From Paenibacillus wulumuqiensis (GTDB taxonomy: Bacteria; Bacillota; Bacilli; Paenibacillales; Paenibacillaceae), in the NCBI RefSeq assembly GCF_000971965.1, contig NZ_KQ040792.1:186001-250000 (forward strand): a stretch of DNA of 64,000 nucleotides, written 5' to 3'. The first letter of the stretch is position 1; each line of letters starts with the position of its first letter. A model generated the notes under the pieces. The model ran no database searches, was not told the DNA's origin, and saw only the letters and a list, made by a program, of their open reading frames with translations. The translations under genes were made by a program, and so were the position numbers. Below, piece after piece: positions 38,272 to 47,550 of the stretch.

Positions 38272-39008
38272 AAAGTAACGGCTCCTGGCTGTCCACGCTC
38301 AATCCATCGTGCAAGCTGATCGCTCATCTGCTCGTCATGTTCCTGCTGATGGGCATCTCCGATCCGGTAATCACGCTGTGCCTCTGGCTGCTCGCTGTTG
38401 TGATCGGCATTACGCTGGGCGGCTGGCGGTTATCCTATCTGCTCCGCCGTCTGCTGCCGTACACGCTCTTCTTCGTGCTGATCTTCTGGATGCTGGCGGC
38501 ATTCGGCAAAGGCGAACATGTTCTCTGGCAGTGGGCCTGGTTCCGTATTACCGAGGAGAGCATGAACAACGGACTGACGATCGGGCTGCGGATGCTGGGC
38601 TTTGTCACGTACGGGCTGCTGTTCACTTCGACGACCGATCTGACGGCGCTTATGATGAGCCTGATCCACCAGCTGCGCTTGTCGCCCAAGTGGGCGTACG
38701 GCATGCTGGCCGGATTCCGCTTTATCCCGCTGTTTCAGAGCGAGCTGCAGCAGATGAAGTCCGCCCACAAGATTCGCGGCTACAAACAGAAAAACAGCTG
38801 GAAAGCCTTTGCCCGCTACGCCCTGCCGCTGTTCACGCAGGGTATCCGCAAGTCCGAACGTATCGCGGTGGCGATGGAGGCGAGAGGATTCACGGGAACG
38901 CGGGACCGGACGTATTATCTGACACCGGTGATGACGGGAAAAGACTGGATCTATGCCGCGTCGCTGCTGCTTGCAGCCGGATGTATTGCCTGGCTGCTGC
39001 CTTGGTGA
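38268..39008 (+). CDS. ykoC: ECF transporter T component (YkoC)
   Basis: A 246-residue CbiQ-like membrane protein with five or so helices and the coupling motifs SAHKIRGYK and AMEARGFTG that contact the ATPase. It starts within the ykoD stop (ATGA overlap), completing the tenA-ykoE-ykoD-ykoC operon. A terminator follows 60 bases later. Confidence 0.92.
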   Translation: MKSNGSWLSTLNPSCKLIAHLLVMFLLMGISDPVITLCLWLLAVVIGITLGGWRLSYLLRRLLPYTLFFVLIFWMLAAFGKGEHVLWQWAWFRITEESMNNGLTIGLRMLGFVTYGLLFTSTTDLTALMMSLIHQLRLSPKWAYGMLAGFRFIPLFQSELQQMKSAHKIRGYKQKNSWKAFARYALPLFTQGIRKSERIAVAMEARGFTGTRDRTYYLTPVMTGKDWIYAASLLLAAGCIAWLLPW

Positions 39009-39069
39009 TGAAGGAATTTGAGGCTGGAAGGTTGTACTGGAAAGATGTAAATGAATATGGAAGCTCTGG

Positions 39070-39096
39070 CCTGCCGCTTTGTAGTGGCAGGTTTTA
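39070..39096 (+). terminator. Rho-independent terminator of the thiamine salvage operon
   Basis: CCTGCCGC and GTGGCAGG pair around TTTGTA and are followed by TTTTATT. Confidence 0.75.
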
Positions 39097-39414
39097 TTAT
39101 GTGCAGACAGGTTGATTGAGGAAGTAGTTTCTTTTTAAAATGGATAGGAATAAAAGAGGCTGACGATAAACGCGCATCTCATAAATGCGGATCAGCTCAA
39201 AGGGCCGTCTTTTGAAGACTGTCTTACATACAGGTTTCCACCAATCTTGCTCGGATAAATGAACTCCGTCAAAACAAATTATGCTCGCTTTTGAAAGCAA
39301 ATCCCCTCCGGTTCTCATAGCTTATCGATCGACCGCCAAAGTTGTTCCTACTCTCCAAAGACGCTACAATCAGTTTATATATGAATCGAGATAACGAAAG
39401 TGGAGGAATGAATC
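39097..39414. other. Intergenic region without a supported gene
   Basis: It separates ykoC from the cyclase-family gene. Only small imperfect inverted repeats are seen (CGCAT-N7-ATGCG near 39170). Confidence 0.4.
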
Positions 39415-40206
39415 ATGAACCAGCGTCAACTGATCGATCTGTCCGTCACGCTCAAAACAGGTATTGCATCCGATCCGCCGGGTGGCCTGCCGGAGATCGA
39501 TTACATCAACCATCAGCAGGGAGCACAGCAGCTGGTGGCTAGCTTTCCCGGGCTGAATGTAGAGGATCTGCCGGGGCAGGAAGGCTGGGCGATCGAGCAG
39601 CTGCGGGTGACGACCCATGTCGGTACGCATGTGGATGCCCCGTATCATTACCGTTCCACCACGGATGACGGTCAGCCGATGCCGACGATTGATGAGATTC
39701 CACTGGACTGGTTTTACGGACCGGGGGTGAAGCTGGATTTTCGCCATCTGCCGGACGGTCATATCGTCACTGCACAGGAGGTTGAAGAGGAGCTGAACCG
39801 GATCGGTCATCGGCTGCAGCCAGGTGATATTGTGCTGGTGAACACCTCTGCCGGTGAGCGATACGGTGAAGCCGATTTTCTGGCGAAAGGCTGCGGTATG
39901 GGGCGTGAAGCTACGCTGTATCTGACCGAGCGTGGCGTACGGCTCGTCGGCACGGATGCATGGAGCTGGGATGCCCCATTCAGCCATACAGCCCTTCGTT
40001 ATGCGGAGGAGCAGGACCCTTCGATGATCTGGGAAGGACACTATGCAGGCAGCACGATTCCGTACTGCCAGATCGAGAAGCTGGCCAATCTGGAGCTGCT
40101 GCCTGCGCATGGATTTCAGGTGATTTCCTTCCCGGTGAAAATCGAGAAGGCTTCTGCAGGTTGGGCACGGCCGGTCGCTGTACTTCACTCACCGCCCGGA
40201 TCATAA
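39415..40206 (+). CDS. Cyclase-family metal-dependent hydrolase (kynurenine formamidase-like)
   Basis: The product is 263 residues. The motif THVGTHVDAPYHY is the H-x-G-T-H-x-D-x-P metal-binding signature of the cyclase/KynB family, and DLSVTLKTG near the N-terminus is typical. Family members hydrolyse N-formylkynurenine or related amides and some act on isatin. No tryptophan-degradation genes are nearby, so the substrate is uncertain. GGAGG lies eight bases before the ATG. Confidence 0.85.
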   Translation: MNQRQLIDLSVTLKTGIASDPPGGLPEIDYINHQQGAQQLVASFPGLNVEDLPGQEGWAIEQLRVTTHVGTHVDAPYHYRSTTDDGQPMPTIDEIPLDWFYGPGVKLDFRHLPDGHIVTAQEVEEELNRIGHRLQPGDIVLVNTSAGERYGEADFLAKGCGMGREATLYLTERGVRLVGTDAWSWDAPFSHTALRYAEEQDPSMIWEGHYAGSTIPYCQIEKLANLELLPAHGFQVISFPVKIEKASAGWARPVAVLHSPPGS

Positions 40207-40377
40207 AACATTTCATAGTCAAAGAAATTATTCCAAAAAAAGGAATTTGATCTTTTGTCGAGAATAATTGTAGTAGGGTAGTTCCACTACTATCTATAGT
40301 ACATATGAGGTGAAATGGATGCTGCTTTACTATTGAGTTGGACTCTTCTTGTGCACAGTACATGATAAGGAGAGATA

Positions 40378-40797
40378 ATGTTGAAGTATATAACAGATAG
40401 CAAAGAGATTCAGGCCTATATGCTAAAAGGGTTTTTCGTCGATTGGCCGAACCATCCGGACGAGGACACACATCTGAGGCTGCTGGAAAGCAGCTACCGG
40501 ATAGTACTGGCGCTAGATGTACCGGCGGAACGGGTAGCGGGCTTTATTACTGCGATCAGTGACGGCGTATTATCTGCGTATATCCCGCTGCTGGAGGTAC
40601 TGCCTGAATACCGGAACCAGGGGATCGGCAGCGAGCTGATCCGCCGGATGATGGTCGAACTGGAAGGTATTTATATGATCGATTTAATGTGCGATCCGGA
40701 GCTGCAGCCTTATTACAGCAAGCAGAGACTACATCCGGCCACAGGCATGATCCATCGCAATTATGCTGCACAGACGGGTGCAGTGAAGAACCAATAA
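40378..40797 (+). CDS. GNAT-family N-acetyltransferase
   Basis: A 139-residue protein with the acetyl-CoA-binding motif A (EVLPEYRNQGIGSELIRRM) and a C-terminal beta-bulge region (MCDPELQPYYSKQRLHPATGM). The acceptor is unknown. AAGGAG precedes the ATG at 40378, and a terminator follows. Confidence 0.85.
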   Translation: MLKYITDSKEIQAYMLKGFFVDWPNHPDEDTHLRLLESSYRIVLALDVPAERVAGFITAISDGVLSAYIPLLEVLPEYRNQGIGSELIRRMMVELEGIYMIDLMCDPELQPYYSKQRLHPATGMIHRNYAAQTGAVKNQ

Positions 40798-40821
40798 CCA
40801 CGCGCTACGGATCAAAACACC

Positions 40822-40864
40822 AAAAAGCCAGCTCTCTTTCCTGTATAAAGAGACTGGCTTTTTG
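40822..40864. terminator. Rho-independent terminator
   Basis: AAAAAGCCAG...CTCTTT and AAAGAG-ACTGGCTTTTT form an imperfect stem after the GNAT gene. Its symmetry could also stop the converging SUKH-like fragment. Confidence 0.75.
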
Positions 40865-40917
40865 AGTATGTATTCCTACATCGGATAGACAGGGAATAGC
40901 TATGATTGTATGTTCGC

Positions 40918-41097
40918 TCAAAGTCCGACTATCCCCAACACACGCTGTACAGGCAGTTGGCGATGCTCTTCAGGAAAAATCATTTTGTGGCGCTGCTGGA
41001 AGGCAGCCAATTTTTCTCCGGACTCAGGTACGGCGATAGGATCACTGCATGCTGTGTAGGCTTTTTTCAGCAGATAATTCAGTTCGTTGGTATACAT
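40918..41097 (-). pseudogene. Truncated SMI1/KNR4 (SUKH)-like fragment
   Basis: On the minus strand a 59-residue frame begins MYTNELNYLLKKAYTACSD. It contains EKLAAFQQRHKMIFPEEHRQ, which resembles the first helix-turn of SUKH/SMI1-KNR4 proteins (LxxFExxxGIxLPEDYR). The chain then runs out at a stop where intact family members continue for 80 or more residues with an NGG motif. It starts just after the pentapeptide-repeat gene on the same strand. I read it as a decayed gene; SUKH proteins often serve as immunity proteins against polymorphic toxins. The family call rests on one short block. Confidence 0.45.
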
Positions 41098-41103
41098 AAA
41101 TAA

Positions 41104-41700
41104 TTATTCTTCTCCTTTTATCGCAGCCTGCCGGATTTCTGCAAATGTTCGTCCTGTTGGTGGAATCGCCGAGGATAGATCACAATCGGTAAAATCGACG
41201 TATTTGCCCAGCTGTGCTTCGGAGAAATCGACATTTCTCATCGGATTCGGTCTGGCATTCGGGTATAGATCGCTCTCGTACCGTCCGCGAAATCTCACAT
41301 CATCCAGCTTCCCCGTAAACCGGCAGTTCTCGAAAAAGCTGGCGTTCAGATCGGCTCCATTCCAGCAGCACTGCTCAAACAGGCAGTCAATGAACTCGGG
41401 ATTGTAAAAAGAAGCCCGCCCGAATCTGCATTGCTCGAATATACAGTTTCGGTAGGCACCGCCATGAGCGCCTATCGTCGAGGCTTCAAACTTTACTTTT
41501 CTAAAGGTACAATTCATAAAATCACATCCGTAAAAACGGGCATCGTCCAAGATCGTACGATCGAACAGACAATTCTCGAATACAACATTCGTGAAAATGG
41601 GATGGTTCAGATGGGTTCGGGTGAAATTAATCTGCTGGAGCGAACAATCTTTGACTTCCGACTTTATGGGCCATTGGAGATTGGATTGATCCTGATTCAG
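41104..41700 (-). CDS. Pentapeptide-repeat protein with apparent CTG start
   Basis: Pentapeptide-like repeats (A/C-x-F-x-x pattern: DDARFYGCDFMNCTFRKVKF, NCIFEQCRFGRASF, NASFFENCRF) predict a right-handed beta-helix. The usual start codons give only 148 residues, from a TTG at 41550 with no ribosome binding site. The repeat pattern continues upstream in frame (DCSLQQINFTRTHLNHPIF, NVVFENCLFDRTILDD). A perfect AAAAGGAGG lies eight bases before an in-frame CTG at 41700, giving 198 residues. I therefore place the start at that CTG; alternatively a normal start codon has mutated. Function unknown. Confidence 0.65.
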   Translation of the reverse strand: MNQDQSNLQWPIKSEVKDCSLQQINFTRTHLNHPIFTNVVFENCLFDRTILDDARFYGCDFMNCTFRKVKFEASTIGAHGGAYRNCIFEQCRFGRASFYNPEFIDCLFEQCCWNGADLNASFFENCRFTGKLDDVRFRGRYESDLYPNARPNPMRNVDFSEAQLGKYVDFTDCDLSSAIPPTGRTFAEIRQAAIKGEE

Positions 41701-41781
41701 AGCGACGGCCTCCTTTTGATACAGCCTTGTTTTGTTAGAGATTAAACGTATCCGGAGACAGTTTCAAGACGAGCACATATC

Positions 41782-41832
41782 AAAAAAACCTTCTGCCCAA
41801 CGAGCGATAATTCGCTGCTGGACAGAAGGTCT
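41782..41832 (-). terminator. Rho-independent terminator of the APC permease gene
   Basis: On the minus strand ACCTTCTGTCC pairs with GGGCAGAAGGT, enclosing a smaller AGCGAA/TTCGCT-like stem, and is followed by seven T. Confidence 0.75.
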
Positions 41833-41979
41833 GTCATTATTCCAATATTTGAGATGACAACCCAAGCCATAGTCCTATCCATGATCGAAATAGATGCAGA
41901 GCGGCTGTGGCTATCTTTTCGTATAGAGTCGTAAGTGGTCTATCCATAGATCGCTATCATATATAGTGGCATCTACGGC

Positions 41980-43380
41980 CTACGCTTTGCTGCGCAGCTG
42001 ACGCAGCAGCAGCGGATAGAAAATAATCCCGCTCGCAATCATCAGCACGCCGAACCAGAACGTTCTCCAGTCCGCGGTACCCGCATAGATCACCCACACC
42101 GAGTAAATGGTCGCCAGTACAGCGATCAATCCATCCCAGTGACGGCGCTCACCCGGACGATAGCCATCGCCGGTAATGACCAGACGCAGCTGATACAGCG
42201 CAGAGATCAGATAAGGCACCAGGTACGCCAGCGTCGCAATCGCGATAATAAAGTCAAACGCCTGCGAGATCGAGCCGGAGATGGTGGAGAAAATCAGCAG
42301 CTGTCCGAGGGCATTGGATACCCAGAGAGACAGCTTAGGCATGCCTTTGCTGTTCTCCTGGCGGAAAGGACGCAGGAACACGCCCTGCTTGGCCGCTTCA
42401 TACGGCACCTCGGCGCTCAGCAGCACCCAGCCGATGGTGGAACCGATCAGGCTGATCAGTCCCAGTGCAGCGAGCAGATAGCCGCCGACCGGACCGAGTA
42501 CGGCAGTCATTGCATCGACGAGCGGATTCTGCGAGTGGATCAGCTGCTCACCCGGCAGCAATCCCATCGTCAGGATACTGATACCGACGTACAGCACCAG
42601 CGCCATCAGCAGACCGACGATCGTCGCTCGCTTCACATCCTGCTTGCGGCGGGCACGGGCAGCGAAGACCATTGCCGACTCGACCCCGATAAATGCCCAT
42701 AGCGTCACGACAGCCGCGCTGTTCACCTGTGACAGCAGGCCCATCGTCTGACCTTCTTCATTTACATGTGGTGCAGCAAAAGGTCCGATATTCGCTTCCT
42801 GAAAAGCGAACAGGGCGATAATAATAAACAGCGTAAAGCCGATCACCTTGGTCGCCGTAGCAATCAGGTTCATTTTGCCGGCACCTTCGATACCGCGCAG
42901 CGCCAGCGCATGGGTCGCCCACAGCAGCAGCGAGCAGACGATAAAGTTCAGCGCGTTGCCTGTCTTGATATCGAGCGCACCGATGCTGAACCAGACCGCG
43001 TCACTCTTCATCGCCGGGATAAAGGTGGACAGATAGCTGGAGAATGTCGTGATGACCGCGACGAATCCGGCCACATTTCCGACCCAGTAGCCCCAGGAGG
43101 ACATGAATCCGGACAGTACGGACAGTACCGGATTATTGGGGAACAGCTCTTTGGCATAGATTTGCGGACCGCCGTTCAGTTCTGGCTTGCGCAGTGCCAG
43201 ATTACCGAATACGAGTGCCAGCATCAGCACTCCGAATCCGGTAATGCTCCACGCAAGCACCGAACCTGCCGGGCTGGATACTTCCGCCAGCGAGCGGGGA
43301 AGCATAAATATTCCGGACCCGACCATATTGCCCACGACGAGGGCGGTCAGAATCCAAAAGCCTACTTTATTGTTGCTCAC
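41980..43380 (-). CDS. APC-family amino acid permease (basic amino acid/polyamine antiporter type)
   Basis: A 466-residue transporter with about 12 helices. The opening (KVGFWILTALVVGNMVGSGIFMLP) carries the conserved GSGIF loop of APC antiporters, and the middle region (WAFIGVESAMVFAARARRKQDV) matches the ArcD/AdiC/CadB group. Exchange of arginine, ornithine or a polyamine is likely but not proven. The frame is open upstream, but GTG at 43380 has AAGGAG eight bases before it and fits the family N-terminus. A terminator follows. Confidence 0.85.
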   Translation of the reverse strand: MSNNKVGFWILTALVVGNMVGSGIFMLPRSLAEVSSPAGSVLAWSITGFGVLMLALVFGNLALRKPELNGGPQIYAKELFPNNPVLSVLSGFMSSWGYWVGNVAGFVAVITTFSSYLSTFIPAMKSDAVWFSIGALDIKTGNALNFIVCSLLLWATHALALRGIEGAGKMNLIATATKVIGFTLFIIIALFAFQEANIGPFAAPHVNEEGQTMGLLSQVNSAAVVTLWAFIGVESAMVFAARARRKQDVKRATIVGLLMALVLYVGISILTMGLLPGEQLIHSQNPLVDAMTAVLGPVGGYLLAALGLISLIGSTIGWVLLSAEVPYEAAKQGVFLRPFRQENSKGMPKLSLWVSNALGQLLIFSTISGSISQAFDFIIAIATLAYLVPYLISALYQLRLVITGDGYRPGERRHWDGLIAVLATIYSVWVIYAGTADWRTFWFGVLMIASGIIFYPLLLRQLRSKA

Positions 43381-43929
43381 ATTGAAGACTCCTTCCATGA
43401 CCAGAACGTATCGAGAGCTTGCCGGATGGCCGTTAGCCGGACATACAGCAGGCTGCATCATTAGGATTTGATGATTTAGCGTCAGTCTCAACGGGGATCT
43501 GCTTCATGCATCGAGGCTGATCCGCAGCTATCGCTGACGTTTGCGGTCATATAAATATCATGACAGTATCCTACTATACACTTTTCTCTGGTAAAGCGAA
43601 AGAGTGAATTTTGGTAAAAGGAAAAGCGGATTTATCAAATTTGCTGTAATAACTGTGTATTTTCTATTGTTTTCACGTGTGAATTTTGGGACAATAGGAG
43701 GCATGAGCAGTATGGGTCTGGCTGACGGTTGGCTGGGCCTGTACTGCATTTTATGGTGTACAGGATGTGTGATTCTATCTTCAGCTTCAACAGAAGACGA
43801 GCTGAAGATAGAATCACACTGGCATATAACGCAGTCGGATAGACAATTTGACCGGATATACAGGTATATACCATCGGTTCTCCATAGGCACAGGATGACA
43901 GAACAGGGTATAGGAAAAGAGGGTAACCA
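43381..43929. other. Intergenic region upstream of rlmN
   Basis: About 550 bases between divergent genes. The notable feature is the perfect 20-bp inverted repeat at 43767-43819. An open frame at 43604-43933 runs through it but lacks a ribosome binding site and is not accepted. Confidence 0.5.
43767..43819. repeat. Perfect 20-bp inverted repeat
   Basis: GTGTGATTCTATCTTCAGCT (43767-43786) is exactly complementary to 43800-43819, with a 13-base spacer. It is 110 bases upstream of rlmN and is not followed by a T-run, so it is not a standard terminator. Confidence 0.9.
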
Positions 43930-45036
43930 ATGAATAAACCATCCATATATGGATTTACATTAGAACAGCTGGGTACATGGCTGGAAGAACACGGACACAA
44001 GCGCTCGCGAGCTGTACAGGTATGGAACTATCTGTATCGTCAGCGGGTTACGACATTTGAGGAAATGACCGATGTACGTCCGGAGTGCCGTGCACTGCTG
44101 GAAGAGCATTTTGCCATTCAGACACTGGAAGAGTTCGTCAAGCAGGAGTCGGCAGATGGCACTGTGAAGTTCCTACTGCGTCTGCAGGACGGCAACCTGA
44201 TCGAGACTGTACTGATGAAGCAAAAGTACGGCCAATCCGTCTGTGTCACCACACAGGTCGGCTGCAATATCGGCTGCAGCTTCTGCGCCAGCGGCCTGAT
44301 CAAGAAAAGCCGCGATCTGACTGCCGGCGAGATTGTCGAGCAGATCATGAAGGTACAGTTCCATCTGGATGCTGCCGGCCAGGATCAGCTGGTGACTCAT
44401 ATCGTCGTGATGGGAATCGGCGAGCCGTTCGATAACTTTGAGAACATGGTCGACTTTATCAATATCGTCAAAGACCAAAAAGGTCTCGTCATCGCACCGA
44501 AGCGCATTACTGTCTCCACCAGTGGTCTGCCGGACAAGATCCGTGAATTCGCAGACAGCGATCTGCTCGTGAATCTGGCACTGTCCCTGCATGCGCCGAA
44601 TAACGAACTGCGTACACGCATTATGAAAATCAACCGCGCCTATCCGCTGGAGCAGCTGATGGATGCAGTGGATTACTATCTGAAGAAGAGCAACCGCCGG
44701 ATTATGATGGAATACATCCTGCTGCAGGGCGTCAATGATCAGAAGGAACAGGCCCAGGAACTGGCCGATCTATTGGCAGACAAAAAGCAGGTAACCAGTG
44801 TCAATCTGATCCCGTACAACCCGGTTGACGAGCACAGCCAGTACCAGCGCAGCAAGCAGGAGGATATCCTGGCCTTTTACGATATTCTCAAGAAAAATGG
44901 CATCAACTGCACGATCCGTATGGAACATGGTACCGATATCGATGCCGCCTGCGGCCAGCTGCGCAGCAAGCAGATCCGCAAAGACTCCCAATCCCGCAAA
45001 GCCGAATCATCCAAAAGCGAAGCAGTGACCGGTTAA
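43930..45036 (+). CDS. rlmN: Dual-specificity rRNA/tRNA adenine-C2 methyltransferase RlmN
   Basis: A 368-residue radical-SAM enzyme that methylates C2 of A2503 in 23S rRNA and A37 in some tRNAs. The cluster motif CNIGCSFC (C-x3-C-x2-C) is near residue 115, and a catalytic Cys lies in DAACGQL near the C-terminus. [14 protein letters not shown] is also diagnostic. The [22 protein letters not shown] block is as in RlmN of lactobacilli and related Bacillota, so I prefer RlmN to Cfr. The C-terminal 20 residues are a Lys/Ser-rich tail. GAGGG precedes the ATG. A terminator follows. Confidence 0.88.
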   Translation: MNKPSIYGFTLEQLGTWLEEHGHKRSRAVQVWNYLYRQRVTTFEEMTDVRPECRALLEEHFAIQTLEEFVKQESADGTVKFLLRLQDGNLIETVLMKQKYGQSVCVTTQVGCNIGCSFCASGLIKKSRDLTAGEIVEQIMKVQFHLDAAGQDQLVTHIVVMGIGEPFDNFENMVDFINIVKDQKGLVIAPKRITVSTSGLPDKIREFADSDLLVNLALSLHAPNNELRTRIMKINRAYPLEQLMDAVDYYLKKSNRRIMMEYILLQGVNDQKEQAQELADLLADKKQVTSVNLIPYNPVDEHSQYQRSKQEDILAFYDILKKNGINCTIRMEHGTDIDAACGQLRSKQIRKDSQSRKAESSKSEAVTG

Positions 45037-45062
45037 TTCCGCTGCAGCATCGTATTCATACA

Positions 45063-45110
45063 AAAAGGCTGCTTTTCCCTGAATATTACAGGGGAAAGCA
45101 GCCTTTTATT
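45063..45110. terminator. Rho-independent terminator
   Basis: AAAAAGGCTGC-TTTTCCCTG pairs with CAGGGGAAAGCAGCCTTTT between converging genes rlmN and the peptide transporter. Confidence 0.85.
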
Positions 45111-45189
45111 AATGTACAGGATCAGAAGCACGCTTATGAAGCCGCATGAACCTGTAGACATACATAATTACTTTTTCCGGAGCAGGGGA

Positions 45190-46683
45190 TTAACGAATCC
45201 CTTTCATATAGCTCTGAATCTTCGGTGCAAAGAGGAACAGGATCACACTCAGGACAATGGACACGCCACCGATAACACCAAAGTAGACCATCTCGGTCTC
45301 TTCGCTGTAGAAGTTGGTCAGCAGTGCATTGATCGCCTGGGCAGCCGCATTGGACAGGAACCACAGGCTCATCGTCTGCGCCGAGAATGCTGCCGGTGCG
45401 AGCTTGGTGGTCGCAGACAATCCAACCGGTGACAGGCACAGCTCCCCGATCACGACGAGGAAGTAGCTGAGTACCAGCCACAGCGGGCTCACCAGTGCGT
45501 TATCGCCACCAAAGTATGCCGGCAGCAGAATAACCAGGAAGGACAGACCGGCGAACAGGATACCGATCGAGAACTTGTGCGGGATGATCGGCTGGCGATC
45601 TCCCATTTTGGTCCAGAGCCATGCGAATACCGGTGCCAGAATGATAATGAACAGCGGATTCAGGGATTGGAACCAGGCTGGCGAGACATCGATCCCCATG
45701 AAGTTCAGCTGTGTACGCTGATCCGCGAAACGGGCGAGAATGGTCGACCCCTGCTCCTGAATGGACCAGAACATAACCGAAGCGATGAACAGCGGGATAT
45801 AGGCGAGCAGACGGGAACGCTCCACATCTGTCGTCTTTTCACTGCGATACATGACAGTAAAGTAGCAAATCGGGATCAGTATACCCAGACAGGCGACTAC
45901 AAGTACAAAGGACTTCAGTGTCAGCCAGCCCATTAAGACAGCCACAATACCCACAACGGCAATGACAACCAGACCGATTCCGATGCGTGTCAGTGCTTTT
46001 TTCTTCTCTCCGCCGGTCAGCGGGTTGGCTACATTCGTGCCGGCCAGACCGAGGCTGCCTTTGCGTGTAAATACGAATACGAGCAGACCGAAGAACATGC
46101 CGACAGCCGCCAGACCGAAGCCCATATGGAAGTTATACTCCGTACCGATCGTACCTACAGTCAGCGGTGCGATAAATGCCCCGAGGTTCACACCCATGTA
46201 GTAAATGCTGAAGCCGCCGTCGCGACGTGCATCATTGGCACTGTACAGCTCACCGACGAGAGTGGACGCATTTGGCTTGAGCAGACCCGTACCGAGTACG
46301 ATCAGTGCCATCGAGACGAACAGCAATCCGGCTCCGCCCGGAATCGCCAGGACGATATGACCGAGCATAATGAATATACCGCCATAAAATACAGCCCGTG
46401 ACGTGCCAAATACCCGGTCGGCGAGCCATCCGCCAATAATACCGGACATGTACACCAGCGAGCCATAGATGGACATGATAGCTGTAGCCGTATTCTGATC
46501 CATACCGAGTCCGCCGCGGCTGACTTCATAGTACATGTAATAGATCAGAATTGCTCTCATGCCATAATACGAGAAACGTTCCCAGAATTCAGTGAAGAAT
46601 AGTGTGAACAGTCCGCGGGGATGGCCGAAGAATCCGCGCTGCGGCACACTTTCTACAATCTTTTCTTTGGTGATATCGGACAC
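45190..46683 (-). CDS. POT-family proton-dependent di/tripeptide transporter
   Basis: A 497-residue, about 14-helix MFS transporter of the POT/PTR (DtpT) type. FFTEFWERFSYYGMRAILIYYM is the ExxERFxYYG proton-coupling motif on helix 1, and GGWLADRVFGTSRAVFYGG the conserved loop. The frame is open for another 108 codons upstream, but AAGGAGG ahead of GTG 46683 gives the expected N-terminus (SDITKEKIVESVPQ). It imports small peptides with protons. Confidence 0.92.
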   Translation of the reverse strand: MSDITKEKIVESVPQRGFFGHPRGLFTLFFTEFWERFSYYGMRAILIYYMYYEVSRGGLGMDQNTATAIMSIYGSLVYMSGIIGGWLADRVFGTSRAVFYGGIFIMLGHIVLAIPGGAGLLFVSMALIVLGTGLLKPNASTLVGELYSANDARRDGGFSIYYMGVNLGAFIAPLTVGTIGTEYNFHMGFGLAAVGMFFGLLVFVFTRKGSLGLAGTNVANPLTGGEKKKALTRIGIGLVVIAVVGIVAVLMGWLTLKSFVLVVACLGILIPICYFTVMYRSEKTTDVERSRLLAYIPLFIASVMFWSIQEQGSTILARFADQRTQLNFMGIDVSPAWFQSLNPLFIIILAPVFAWLWTKMGDRQPIIPHKFSIGILFAGLSFLVILLPAYFGGDNALVSPLWLVLSYFLVVIGELCLSPVGLSATTKLAPAAFSAQTMSLWFLSNAAAQAINALLTNFYSEETEMVYFGVIGGVSIVLSVILFLFAPKIQSYMKGIR

Positions 46684-47000
46684 AATGAACCTCCTTGATG
46701 ACTTAATATACATACAGGCAGTTGACCGAGTGCCGTCAGCTGCCAAGGGATCTCCCAGATATTGAATCATGTCTGTCGAAATTACTTGCACACCGTGATA
46801 CACACTCGAACCATTAGAATACAATACCTGTGCGGGTTCATCAATAACAAAAGTTAGCAGAAAGCAGCAGAATTGCGTTAATGACTGGGCAAATGAAGGT
46901 AAAAAGATAGAGAGGAACGTGCATCTGGCAGACGATTTATAACAATGCAAGGAAAATCGCCGCAGATAAGGTATAATAGAATGTAAGGAGTTGAGAGTAG
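46684..47000. other. Intergenic region between divergent genes
   Basis: It must contain promoters of the peptide transporter (minus) and greA (plus). I see no distinct operator or small gene. Confidence 0.4.
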
Positions 47001-47489
47001 ATGGCAAACGAGAATGAAGAAGTAATCCTGACCCCTGACGGTCTGGCCAAGCTGGAAGAAGAACTCAAGGAATTGAAGGGCCCACGGCGCCAGGAACTGG
47101 CTGCCCGCCTGAAGACAGCAATCAGCTACGGCGACCTGAAGGAAAATAGTGAATACCATTCCGCCAAGGAAGATCAGGCGTTTATGGAGACACGCATCCT
47201 GACCCTGGAGCGCATGCTGCGCAATTCGCGTGTAATCAGCGCATCCAATCTCGATGTATCCAAAGTCAGTCTCGGCTCGATCGCCGTACTGAAGGATATC
47301 GAATTTGATGAAATTATCGAGTATCAGCTGGTAGGTCCGGCAGAAGCGGATCTGGCCAATAACAAACTGTCCTACGAGAGCCCGCTCGGCAAAGCGCTGA
47401 TGGGTCATCAGGCAGGAGACAAGATTACCTTTGAAGCTCCGATGGGAACCTTCCATTACGAGCTGCTGGAGATCAAGAGCGCAGGATAA
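47001..47489 (+). CDS. greA: Transcription elongation factor GreA
   Basis: A 162-residue GreA that rescues backtracked RNA polymerase by stimulating transcript cleavage. The N-terminal coiled coil carries the acidic tip in GDLKENSEYH (about residues 43-52), followed by the FKBP-like C-terminal domain (ESPLGKALMGHQAGD). AAGGAG precedes the ATG. It is monocistronic with a strong terminator. A genome may carry more than one greA; this copy looks fully functional. Confidence 0.95.
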   Translation: MANENEEVILTPDGLAKLEEELKELKGPRRQELAARLKTAISYGDLKENSEYHSAKEDQAFMETRILTLERMLRNSRVISASNLDVSKVSLGSIAVLKDIEFDEIIEYQLVGPAEADLANNKLSYESPLGKALMGHQAGDKITFEAPMGTFHYELLEIKSAG

Positions 47490-47550
47490 GCACCGTATGT
47501 GCTGTCCCGCTGTTCGGGATCACTGGCAGATCGGGTGATAAATACAGAAG

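Noticed and set aside
40906-41103. A 65-codon plus-strand frame after the GNAT gene
   Set aside because: The opposite strand carries the SUKH-like fragment, which has recognisable sequence; the plus frame has no start signal.
41104-41550. TTG at 41550 as the start of the pentapeptide-repeat gene
   Set aside because: It has no ribosome binding site and would cut off clear repeat sequence that continues upstream in frame.
43604-43933. A 109-codon plus-strand frame upstream of rlmN
   Set aside because: It starts at GTG without a ribosome binding site and runs through a perfect inverted repeat, and the product resembles nothing.
43930-45036. Cfr-type antibiotic-resistance methyltransferase instead of RlmN
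   Set aside because: The cluster region and the GLIKKSRDL block match RlmN of Bacillota better than Cfr (which has GDIGLKKNL). A tree with both families would be decisive.
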